Part shown: piece after piece, positions 17,253-25,484 of the stretch | How the letters are laid out: each line of letters opens with the position of its first letter | Position numbering within the stretch: position 1 is the first letter of the stretch | Assembly: GCA_965218775.1 (NCBI GenBank) | Contig: CBDCLS010000005.1 | Location: 1,178,001 to 1,242,000 of the forward strand | Reading direction: 5' to 3' | Source of the DNA: CAUZIZ01 sp965218775 | GTDB taxonomy: Bacteria > Acidobacteriota > UBA6911 > RPQK01 > JAJDTT01 | DNA: 64,000 bases | Made by a program: the position numbers and the translations under genes | Notes under the pieces: model-generated | Databases searched by the model: none | Seen by the model: only the letters and a program-made list of their open reading frames with translations | Told to the model about the DNA's origin: nothing

Positions 17253-17425
17253 ACCGTCGAGTCTCCGGCTCGATTCTCTACGAAACCATCGTTCAGCAAT
17301 CGGATAGGATCCGGGGCACTCCCTAGTCCGAGTATCTGGCCCAAGAGCCTCAGGGTCAAGAGCCAGAAGAGGCCACTCTGTCTCTTCGCCTCCAGTTGGT
17401 AACTCGAATGGTATATGCTCTGGCC

Positions 17426-18607
17426 ATGTCCCGACCGCCTTGGCTTCTCCTCCCACTCTTCTTGCTAGGCTGGCTGATTGCCTGCGAGAACACCGAACAG
17501 GCTCCCACGACGGAGCCGTCGATCGAAGCAGGCGAAGGTCTGTTCGATCAAGACCAGTTCGCGACCCTGGGGTTGCCCGTCATCGCTGGAGAGAATGTGA
17601 CGCTCTATCGGGCTACCGCCGAAGGCTATAAGTTCTGCCACCATGCAAACATTGGAGTATTCAAGGATCGGCTCTACGCCATGTGGTCCAACGGCATCGA
17701 GCATGAGGACTACAATGGACAGCGCATTCTCTACAGCACTTCGGAAGATGGCCTTGATTGGTCCGAGCCCAGCGTCCTGGTTCCCGATCCCGACGGTCTC
17801 GAGGGACCAGCCAAGTGTGTGGCCACCGGATTCCGGAGATGGGGCGAAGTGCTGATGGCCTACCATACTGTCGTGATTGGGGATCCGGGCAGCACCTCCT
17901 TCAGCCTCTACGCCAGATCATCGGAAGATGGAGTCACTTGGAGCGAGGAGCGAGAGGTCGTGACGGGGTCTTTTCTTGAGGCTCCCAGGGTCCTTCAATC
18001 AGGAAACCTGCTGCTCAACGGGCAATCCGACCTGGAGCAGCCTCGGCTGCTCTATTCTCAGGAGGTCGACGGTATTAGCGGCTGGCAGGATGGCATCCTT
18101 CCTGAAACAGAGGATCTCCGTTATCCCGAGCCAACCTGGTTTCAGCGCCGTGACGGCACCGTGGTAATGCTCTTTCGCAGTAAGAGCAACAATCCCTGGC
18201 TTTATGCCAGCACCAGCAAAGATGACGGTCGCAATTGGACGCTGCCGGCGAAGACTGACATTGCCGATGCCACCGCCCGGTCCTTTGCCGGCAACCTACC
18301 CGACGGGTCCGCCTTCATCGTCAACAACCCCAACCAGAGTCCTGGCTCAGTCTATGACTCAATCGGGCGGCGTATCCCCTTGACCATCTCTATGAGTCGG
18401 GACGGCGTGACTTTCGATCGTGCCTTCGTGGTGCGGGGAGAGGACACTACCATGCGCTTTCCAGGGGAGAACAAGCTCCCAGGCTGGCAGTACCCGGGAG
18501 CCACCGTTTGGGGGAATCACCTCTACATTGTGTACTCAATCAACAAAGAGGACGTGGGGCTTACCCGGATCCGGATTAGTGATCTGCTGACTTCCAGCAG
18601 CGATTGA
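17426..18607 (+). CDS. Sialidase-like (BNR/Asp-box) lipoprotein
   Basis: From the ATG at 17426 the protein has 393 residues; the upstream ATGs at 17396 and 17408 would spoil the signal. A lipoprotein signal is clear (LLPLFLLGWLIAC, lipobox LIAC). Asp-box-like repeats SEDGLDWSEP, SEDGVTWSEER, SKDDGRNWTLP and SRDGVTFD indicate a six-bladed beta-propeller of the sialidase superfamily. The true substrate may be a sialoside or another glycoside. It is the first of three exported BNR proteins in 4 kb. Confidence 0.85.
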   Translation: MSRPPWLLLPLFLLGWLIACENTEQAPTTEPSIEAGEGLFDQDQFATLGLPVIAGENVTLYRATAEGYKFCHHANIGVFKDRLYAMWSNGIEHEDYNGQRILYSTSEDGLDWSEPSVLVPDPDGLEGPAKCVATGFRRWGEVLMAYHTVVIGDPGSTSFSLYARSSEDGVTWSEEREVVTGSFLEAPRVLQSGNLLLNGQSDLEQPRLLYSQEVDGISGWQDGILPETEDLRYPEPTWFQRRDGTVVMLFRSKSNNPWLYASTSKDDGRNWTLPAKTDIADATARSFAGNLPDGSAFIVNNPNQSPGSVYDSIGRRIPLTISMSRDGVTFDRAFVVRGEDTTMRFPGENKLPGWQYPGATVWGNHLYIVYSINKEDVGLTRIRISDLLTSSSD

Positions 18608-18680
18608 GCCGTCCAGGCTTTGGCGACGGAAGGTAAGAGATCAGACAGTGGGGCCGGGAGATTTTGCTGCTGTCCGCTTT

Positions 18681-18744
18681 CTCCTCGGAACTTGGGCTCA
18701 TATCGCTAACGAGTCACGTCGTGCGCGGCTCTGTTGGACTTGGC
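18681..18744. repeat. 64-bp dispersed repeat, copy a
   Basis: Matches 48043-48106 in the same orientation with 56 of 64 bases identical by eye (for example ACTTGGGCTCATAT and CGCGGCTCTG). Both copies lie in intergenic DNA. The origin is unknown. Confidence 0.75.
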
Positions 18745-18765
18745 CCAGTGACACCCGCCGTGCGA

Positions 18766-20040
18766 TCACGCCTCAAACCACTCGATGGGGATGATCGATA
18801 GCTTGAAGTCTGTGAAGAAAAAGGTGGGGTGCCCTTGATACCATTCGTAGTAGAGGAGGTAGAGTTTGTCTCCATAGATCCGGGCAGAATGGTAGGCCCA
18901 ACACCGGCCTTCGGTTTCTTCGATTATCTTTCGACTTCGGAAACTTTGCCCCTCGTCCTTGCTGACCGCGAAGGCAAGGGGACGACGTTCCGACCATTTG
19001 GCCTCGGATCCCTTGGAATTGTTGTTGTAGATCATCGCAATATCGCCCGATCGGGGCAGGCGAAAAAGAGTCTGAGGTGAAGTCGGCGCGACGATTTCGG
19101 AGATAGGAACGGGTTTGCTCCAGTTTTCTCCTCCGTCCTCAGAGAGACTCTTGTAAGGGTGGTTGAGGCGGGTTCGCATCACCATCAGAATCCGCTGATC
19201 CTTCAGCTCAATCAGACCAGGCTCTTGGAGCGTCAGCTCACGGTACTCCCTGCCGGGCACATCTTGGGGCGTCAGCGTACAGGCCCTTCCCAGCTTCCAG
19301 TTGGCACCCTGATCATCCGAAAAAAAAGTGCCACAGGACTGCTTGATCCAGCCCAGCTCCTTACCCGGATCCAGCGCGACTGCAGTGGGGATCAGAATCC
19401 GTCCGCTCGAGAGCTGGAGCACCCGGGCGTTGTTAACGACATAGTAGTGGTCATGATCGGAAATCCGCCGGGGTCGCGAAAAATGGATGCCATCGTCAGA
19501 GACGCGTGTGTAGACCGCCGACCGGATCTTTCGATTGAAGTCCTGATTCTCGGGCTCGGTCTCCTCCTTGCCCATGTAGCTGAAGAAGATCTTTCCGCCG
19601 CCGGAGGACAAGCTCAGCAGGCTGGCACTCATCAGGTTGGAATTGGAGGAGTGTTCCGACTCCGAGATCGAGGCAAAGGATTCGATCTCCCCCCAGGTAA
19701 GGCCGTCGTCCTCGCTATAGCGACCCACCACCTCCGATTCGCCGTGATCGCTTCGGTTCTTGAAGCGGGACCATACTGCCAACAGCTTGCCGTCTGCCAA
19801 TCGCACCAGGTCGCCCTCGGAATGCCGAGGAAAGACTTCGTCCGATCGGCCCAGAATCGCTTCCTGGCCGGGAGCACCGGAATCTCGGTCTCGTACTTGA
19901 ATCACCGGGGTTTTGGGGGCCGATCCGTGCTTCGATGCTGCGGCAGAAGCCTGGGATATAGCGGCAACCGGAACGGCGGCTGCCGTTGCTCCCAGTCCCC
20001 TGAGGGCGTGCCGCCGTGAGATTTCCTTTCTTTGATTCAT
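18766..20040 (-). CDS. Tat-exported sialidase-like (BNR) glycosidase
   Basis: The 424-residue protein has a twin-arginine signal (EISRRHALRGLGATAAAVPV, cleavage near QASA). Four Asp-box repeats are visible: SEDDGLTWGE, SDDQGANWKL, SEDGGENWSKP and SKDEGQSFRS. A FlpRlxxG-like segment is near EVFPRHSEGDLVRL. It is predicted to be a periplasmic or exported exo-sialidase-type beta-propeller. It is separated by 40 bp from the next BNR gene upstream (20081-21124) on the same strand, so the two are probably co-transcribed. Confidence 0.87.
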   Translation of the reverse strand: MNQRKEISRRHALRGLGATAAAVPVAAISQASAAASKHGSAPKTPVIQVRDRDSGAPGQEAILGRSDEVFPRHSEGDLVRLADGKLLAVWSRFKNRSDHGESEVVGRYSEDDGLTWGEIESFASISESEHSSNSNLMSASLLSLSSGGGKIFFSYMGKEETEPENQDFNRKIRSAVYTRVSDDGIHFSRPRRISDHDHYYVVNNARVLQLSSGRILIPTAVALDPGKELGWIKQSCGTFFSDDQGANWKLGRACTLTPQDVPGREYRELTLQEPGLIELKDQRILMVMRTRLNHPYKSLSEDGGENWSKPVPISEIVAPTSPQTLFRLPRSGDIAMIYNNNSKGSEAKWSERRPLAFAVSKDEGQSFRSRKIIEETEGRCWAYHSARIYGDKLYLLYYEWYQGHPTFFFTDFKLSIIPIEWFEA

Positions 20041-20080
20041 GTTCCCAATCCCCTGGACTCGTCGATCAGCGGGAACCGTC

Positions 20081-21124
20081 TCACCGGTCAGACATCTTCC
20101 AGCGAATCACTCCCATGTGGTAGCGACGATGTTGGACAACACCGTTGCTGTAGTAGGCAGTCACCAACGTTCCGTCATCCAGCTGAAGTGTCTCAGGATA
20201 GCCGCCGTCTTTTGTCCCTTCCAGGTGCGTCAAGTGTTCCGGGGCGGCCCAGGTTCGCCCCTGATCCTCGCTTACCCGATAACCGATTCCATAATGACCG
20301 TGCTCCCGAATGCCGTAGGTCAGCAGAACCCGACCGTCACCCAGCTGCAGCAGATGTCCGGGGTGCTGACGGGGCAGGGTGATGGGACCGGAAAGAGCCC
20401 AGGTCTTTCCCTCGTCCTCTGAATGAAACAGGTCCATACGGGCGTCACTATCGGTTCGGATCGCCGCCAACCAGCGTCCACTCTTCAGCCGAACCAGAGC
20501 CGTTTCGCTATAGTCGTCGGCAGCGATGACGACGGCCTCACCCCAGGTCTTGCCATCGTCCCTGCTGAAAAGCAGGTAGGAAGTGGACTTGCGTGGATCC
20601 TCCTGGGGAATCAGCCAGTCATAGAAGGAAGCCGCCAGCATCTTTCCGGGTCCCTGCACGATGTCGCCGAAGGGGATGATGTATTGAGTCCCGGCAGGCG
20701 CGGTCACCGAGAAGGACTCTTGCCAGGTCTTTCCGCCATCATTGGAACGGGACACCAGCGGGTCCAGTATTCTTTCCCTGAAATTGGCGCCGCCCCAGCC
20801 CGAGTTCAGCACTACCAGTGTCCCATCGTGAGCGCGACCGACCGCCACATTCATGCGAACTGTGCCCGGCTTGTGAGAGGTGACGACTCCCCGCCGCTTC
20901 CAGAAATATCCACCATCAGAGCTGGCCCAGCACTCGACGTCACCCTCACCCTTGCCGTGGTGAGGTCGATTGAAGATGGTGGCGGTCAGGCTTCCGTCTT
21001 TGAGCTGAGTCAAGTTGGGCCAGGCACAGACATTGTCGATGGCCACATAGCGCTCCATTTGACCTGACCACACCGGGCCGACGAATAGATAGACGAGGAA
21101 CAAAGCAGACAAAATCCTGTGCAC
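20081..21124 (-). CDS. Exported sialidase-like (BNR) protein, Sec signal
   Basis: The 347-residue protein has a Sec signal peptide (ILSALFLVYLFVGPVWSG). Five Asp-box repeats are visible: SSDGGYFWKRR, SNDGGKTWQES, SRDDGKTWGEA, SEDEGKTWALS and SEDQGRTWAAP. It lies 10 bp downstream of the VCBS-repeat gene on the same strand, forming an apparent operon VCBS - BNR - BNR. A role in glycan degradation is inferred from the fold; the substrate is not known. Confidence 0.87.
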   Translation of the reverse strand: MHRILSALFLVYLFVGPVWSGQMERYVAIDNVCAWPNLTQLKDGSLTATIFNRPHHGKGEGDVECWASSDGGYFWKRRGVVTSHKPGTVRMNVAVGRAHDGTLVVLNSGWGGANFRERILDPLVSRSNDGGKTWQESFSVTAPAGTQYIIPFGDIVQGPGKMLAASFYDWLIPQEDPRKSTSYLLFSRDDGKTWGEAVVIAADDYSETALVRLKSGRWLAAIRTDSDARMDLFHSEDEGKTWALSGPITLPRQHPGHLLQLGDGRVLLTYGIREHGHYGIGYRVSEDQGRTWAAPEHLTHLEGTKDGGYPETLQLDDGTLVTAYYSNGVVQHRRYHMGVIRWKMSDR

Positions 21125-21134
21125 GGCAACCTCC

Positions 21135-23933
21135 TTACCATAAGGCGATGCTCACCTGGTCCAGGACCGGGTAGGCGTCACCATTCTTCGAGTAGAACTT
21201 GAGCTCATACTGCAGATAACGGTCCTGGGACTGGAGCTCGAAGGGAGCTGTTTGAATCTGACGCCACTGCGCCCTCTCAATTCCTGCTTCTGAAGCAGCC
21301 GATCGGACTGAAAAGGAAACGCGCGCACCGGTTGGGACTTCAGCCTTGAAATTCAAACGTCCCGATCCGAGACTCCGATCCCAGTTAAAGATCGACGATC
21401 GGTAGGTTTGCTCCCATTTACGGTGGTAGATATGACCGACGTCTTGAGCCCACATCCAGTGAGGGCCGTGGGTGGGAAGCAGGTCGATCCTGGGCTCGGC
21501 GAAGCGCTTCCCGTCGTTGTAGAACACTTTGGAGTCGGTGTAGTGATCGCCGTTCTGAGTGTGGCAGGAAACTGCCAGATCGATCCGACCGTCCTGGTCG
21601 AAGTCCGCGGCCATCGCATCATGGCCCGAATCACACACGAGGTTGGTTCGGTTGCTCGGGCTGAAGCCTTCGGGGCCACCCCAATAGAGGTAGCAAGGCA
21701 GCTGCTCCCGCGTGAGATCCGCTAGATAGTGCGGATTGAAAACATCGAGGTAGCCGTCGCTGTCGAAGTCCGCCACCGCTGGTCCGATGGGAGTAGGACC
21801 CGGCAGCCACTGCGCGTTCCAGGGTCGGAACCCGGAAGAGCCTCCCCAGAAGATGAGACTCCCGGTATCGTGGTGCTTAGCCATTCGATCGTAGTAGCTA
21901 CCCGCAATCAGGTCCAGGTAGCCGTCTGCGTTGAAATCCGCAGTTTCCAGTCCAATCGGATAGGGTATGTCCAGCTGCGACTGCCGAGCCTCGCTGAATC
22001 CGCCAGGGGCACCCCAAAAGACGCGCACCCGATCGAGCAGGGTAGAGGTCACCGCAATATCCAGCCATTCGTCACGATTGAAGTCGGCAATGGCACAACC
22101 GGTGGATCGACCTTCCGAGAGCACAGCCACCCTCCGACTCCGATCAAGCCCTTCGGCGCTGCCGTAGTAGATGAGCAGGTGCACGGGATCCTCCGAGAAA
22201 TACGACTCGAAGGCACCCAGAACCAGATCCAGGTAGCCATCCCGATTCAAATCTGCGACGTTGCTGGAACCAAGATGTTTCTCGCTCAACACGGTGCGGC
22301 GCTGATCCAGATCGAAACCGCTCTCCGCACCCCAGAAGATATTCGCTCCCAGACTAGGATCCGAACGAGCCGCCTGGCCGCCATGTCCCGAGTTGAGAGC
22401 GATGAGGTCGACGAACCCGTCCGCGTTGAGATCGGCTGCACTCGCCTCATAACCGCTTCTGAAGGGGATATCCCAACGACGGTCCACTTCGAAGCCCCCG
22501 GCAGTCCCCCAGTAGACGTGTAGAGGCACCTTCTCGTCGACGGCACCCCCCCTGCGATTGCTGAAGACGATTCGAGCTGGGAAAGAACCCTCTGGAGGCA
22601 CCACCGCTACGTGGGCGGCGCCGACCGTCTGGACGCCTTGGGGCAGTTGGTGGAACTTCCTGTCTCCTCGACCTAGAAGGATGCGGGACTCGGACCGGAA
22701 ACTCTCCTTCCCCTGAAAGACAGCTACTGACAGGTCCTGGAGGCCATCCCCGTTCAGGTCTCCGATTCCGGCAGCAGCAGCCTGCGCCACCTTCAGCGTC
22801 GTGGATTGTTCCTGAGAGAAGCCTGAAGTATGGCCCCAGAGGATCCGAACCAAGCCGTCGGCGTCTTTCCCTGCGCCCGCGACCTCACCCCCACCGGCCC
22901 GAGTCAGAGACAGGTAGCTGAGGACCAGGTCGGGATTCTCGTCCCCATCCAGGTCGCCCACGGTCAGGTGTGAGGCCTTGAAGCCTGCCTGACTTTCAGT
23001 ATCCGACCACGACCGTCCCGACCTTCCCGAGACAACGTAAACACGATCGCGACTGGTACCCACCAGCAAATCGGCGTGGCCATCCCGATTCCAGTCCGCT
23101 GTGGTCAGACAGGTGGCTTCGGTTCCGGGGAGCTGAATGTCGCTGGACTCTAGAGTTTTTGGAGTCTCTTCAGAGGAAGTCGACCAGAGCAGTCTGATGC
23201 TGCCCCCAGAGGTGAGGACCGCAACATCGTCACCACCGTCACGATCGAAGTCGGAAGCCGCTAAGCCGAAGGCCTTCGGAACTCCGAGGTCTTGTCGGCG
23301 GTTCAAAAGGTATCCCCGCTTGCTCCCCCAAAAGATACGAACAATCTGGCCCTGGGGCTGCTGAGGAAGCCAGGCTTCGCTGTTGAGCACGACTAGATCG
23401 GGCCACTGGTCACGATTGAAGTCGGCCGCCACCAACGCCATGGCTCCATGCACAGGAAGTAAGCCATTACTTCGATGCGACGGCCAGCCGTCCTCACCAC
23501 CCCAGATTATCGTAAGGAAACGGCGCTGGGTCTGAAGTCCACTGTCGTTCGGACAGAAAGCCAGGTCGGAATGGCCATCGCGATTCAGGTCGGCAACCAG
23601 CACCTGCAGACTTCCCCGTACCGCCAGCGTCCCCTGCTGGATCTTCTGATCCGAGGTCAGCGAGGCAACCGTCGCGGGAACATAGTACGAAGTGTCATGA
23701 GTACTGTTGAAAATCAGATCCAGGAAGCCGTCCTGGTTCAAGTCGAAGCGGTTTATCGTCCGAATCGTTCCATCGCGGGCCACGTAGAGGTTCTGCCCAG
23801 ACGCATCCAATTGCCCGTCGGCAAATTCCCCGAAGGAATCCTCCACCCACGAGACCGGGCCCTGAGCTTCAGACTGCCCAATGAAAACAAGGAACACCAC
23901 ACACTGCGGCAGAATCCATCGCAGATGACGCAT
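21135..23933 (-). CDS. Exported FG-GAP/VCBS-repeat beta-propeller protein
   Basis: From the ATG at 23933 the protein has 932 residues and a Sec signal peptide (LPQCVVFLVFIGQSEA). About 15 FG-GAP/VCBS repeats follow, recognised by calcium-binding D-x-N-x-D-G-x-x-D-L motifs such as DLNQDGFLDLIF, DLNRDGHSDLAF, DFNRDQWPDLVV and DFDSDGYLDVF. Many are coupled to an F-W-G element (RVFWGAPGGFSEARQ). The C-terminal 100 residues form a separate beta-rich domain. It is likely a secreted or surface protein heading the operon with the two BNR genes. No catalytic domain is visible. Confidence 0.88.
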   Translation of the reverse strand: MRHLRWILPQCVVFLVFIGQSEAQGPVSWVEDSFGEFADGQLDASGQNLYVARDGTIRTINRFDLNQDGFLDLIFNSTHDTSYYVPATVASLTSDQKIQQGTLAVRGSLQVLVADLNRDGHSDLAFCPNDSGLQTQRRFLTIIWGGEDGWPSHRSNGLLPVHGAMALVAADFNRDQWPDLVVLNSEAWLPQQPQGQIVRIFWGSKRGYLLNRRQDLGVPKAFGLAASDFDRDGGDDVAVLTSGGSIRLLWSTSSEETPKTLESSDIQLPGTEATCLTTADWNRDGHADLLVGTSRDRVYVVSGRSGRSWSDTESQAGFKASHLTVGDLDGDENPDLVLSYLSLTRAGGGEVAGAGKDADGLVRILWGHTSGFSQEQSTTLKVAQAAAAGIGDLNGDGLQDLSVAVFQGKESFRSESRILLGRGDRKFHQLPQGVQTVGAAHVAVVPPEGSFPARIVFSNRRGGAVDEKVPLHVYWGTAGGFEVDRRWDIPFRSGYEASAADLNADGFVDLIALNSGHGGQAARSDPSLGANIFWGAESGFDLDQRRTVLSEKHLGSSNVADLNRDGYLDLVLGAFESYFSEDPVHLLIYYGSAEGLDRSRRVAVLSEGRSTGCAIADFNRDEWLDIAVTSTLLDRVRVFWGAPGGFSEARQSQLDIPYPIGLETADFNADGYLDLIAGSYYDRMAKHHDTGSLIFWGGSSGFRPWNAQWLPGPTPIGPAVADFDSDGYLDVFNPHYLADLTREQLPCYLYWGGPEGFSPSNRTNLVCDSGHDAMAADFDQDGRIDLAVSCHTQNGDHYTDSKVFYNDGKRFAEPRIDLLPTHGPHWMWAQDVGHIYHRKWEQTYRSSIFNWDRSLGSGRLNFKAEVPTGARVSFSVRSAASEAGIERAQWRQIQTAPFELQSQDRYLQYELKFYSKNGDAYPVLDQVSIALW

Positions 23934-24417
23934 GATCTCAGCCCCCCCTCTTCTCAATTGCTGATCAGGCTTGCTGACGGAGTATAGACGGCGGGGGGCG
24001 GTTGTCACAAGTAGTCCCCGTTGGGTCGCCTTCTGCTAAGATCAGTGATCGGTAAGAGAGTGGGTAGTGAGCAGTGAACAGCGGAGAACTCAGGTCGACC
24101 TTCTGATCACTAAGTTACTGCTCACTGCTTACTGAGGTCGACCCTCGGCTACAAGCCGAGGGCTTCGAAGGAGGTCGAATCGAATTCGACTCGCCGTTGG
24201 CCTTGGTCGTAGGGGTGGCCTCCAGGCCGCCGTCCGTCGAGCTAAGCTCGACCGCTTTTCTTCGGCCTGGAGGCCAAAGCTACGTCACAGAACCAACTCT
24301 CCCTTTACTCGGAGATTACCCTATCGTCCCCCTTCGGGGGACTTCGGGGACCTTCTCTTCGCCTGAAGGCGAGGGGTTTCACCATCCCCGATGGGGGACA
24401 CTAAAAAAGGGGGATTC
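23934..24417. other. Divergent intergenic region with repeats and hairpins
   Basis: Contains the minus-strand start region of the VCBS gene, an inverted pair of agtgagcagtga / ttactgctcactgctt words (about 24066-24135), an R1 repeat (24208-24284), and two short hairpins before the SDR gene (gtcccccttcgggggac and cgcctgaaggcg). No gene seen. Confidence 0.55.
24208..24284. repeat. Palindromic repeat family R1, copy c (inverted)
   Basis: Carries the R1 arms in reverse order: GGTGGCCTCCAGGCCGCCG and then TTCGGCCTGGAGGCCAAAGC, ending CTACG. The terminal GAAACTTC/GAAGTTTC bases of copies a and b are absent. Confidence 0.75.
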
Positions 24418-25218
24418 ATGAGACTCAAAGACAAAGTCGCCCTGGTCACAGGCGCCTCGGGTGGACTCGGGGCTGGTATGTGCGAGGCGTTCGCAGGCGA
24501 GGGTGCTCACTGCATCGCCGTGTATCATAGCGACCAGAAAGGGGGAGAAGAGACAGCCGCTCGCGTGAGGGAACTGGGACAAGAGGCCGTGGTGGTCCAG
24601 GCAGACATCGGCGACGAAGAACAGGTTCGCGAGATGATCCAGACGGCCGATCGGACTTTCGGACGCCTGGATATCCTGGCAGCCAACGCTGGATATGGCC
24701 TGGCCAAGCCGCTACTCGAAACCACAGTTGCAGATTTTGAGAAACTGGTCCGGACCAACCTGATAGGAACCTACCTGACGGTGCGATACGGTGCCGCACT
24801 GATGGCCCGAGCAAAACAAGGGAAGATCATCACCATGTCCTCGGTTCATGGGTTGGGAGGAACACACTATTGTTCCCTGTATGAAGCCACCAAGGGAGGT
24901 ATCCTCAACTTCACCAAGGGCGCAGCCTTCGATCTGTCCGAGCACGGTATTCAAGTGAATTGCATCGCTCCGGGCGCGGTTCCAGTACCCAAGGATCCTC
25001 CACCGCCCGAGGGCTCACCGCTACACGACGCTTGGATGCAGTACACGCCACTGGGAAGGTTCGGGACCCCGGCCGACGTCGCCGCCGCAGCCGTCTTTCT
25101 GGCTAGCAGCGACAGCGACTGGATCACAGGGCAGGTCATCAGCGTCGATGGCGGCATCAGCGCTGGACCACTCATTCCCTCATTCAAGTACTACGGTGCC
25201 AAGCCTCGAATGGAGTGA
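24418..25218 (+). CDS. Short-chain dehydrogenase/reductase (FabG-like)
   Basis: From the ATG at 24418 (preceded by an aaaaaaggggga ribosome-binding site) the protein has 266 residues. The NAD(P) motif is VTGASGGLGAGM. The catalytic Ser is in MSSVHGLGG and the Tyr/Lys pair in YEATKGG. C-terminal WITGQVISVDGG is typical of 3-oxoacyl-ACP-reductase-like and sugar-alcohol SDRs. The substrate is unknown and no pathway neighbours point to one. Confidence 0.9.
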   Translation: MRLKDKVALVTGASGGLGAGMCEAFAGEGAHCIAVYHSDQKGGEETAARVRELGQEAVVVQADIGDEEQVREMIQTADRTFGRLDILAANAGYGLAKPLLETTVADFEKLVRTNLIGTYLTVRYGAALMARAKQGKIITMSSVHGLGGTHYCSLYEATKGGILNFTKGAAFDLSEHGIQVNCIAPGAVPVPKDPPPPEGSPLHDAWMQYTPLGRFGTPADVAAAAVFLASSDSDWITGQVISVDGGISAGPLIPSFKYYGAKPRME

Positions 25219-25484
25219 GGCTATTTGCGGCTTCCGCTTAGGACTGGGCTTGCTGAAGTTGGCGCCGAGCACGGCTTCGAGCTACCAACCGCTTCACCAA
25301 CTCGTCCACTACAACACCCACAAGAATGACTCCCCCTCTAGAACGCCGGGAAAACGCTTGCTGACCTGACGAACCTCCAGCAGAGATACCGAGTGGGGCA
25401 TGAAGCGATATCCTACACCACCAAAGATTCCTGATGAATGTAAGCTGATTCAAAGGAGCAGCAGCCCGGGCCCGAGTTCCGGAT

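Noticed and set aside
22590..22615. Possible R1 repeat inside the VCBS gene (ggaggcaccaccgctacg)
   Set aside because: Only a short match without the palindromic arms, within an intact coding frame.
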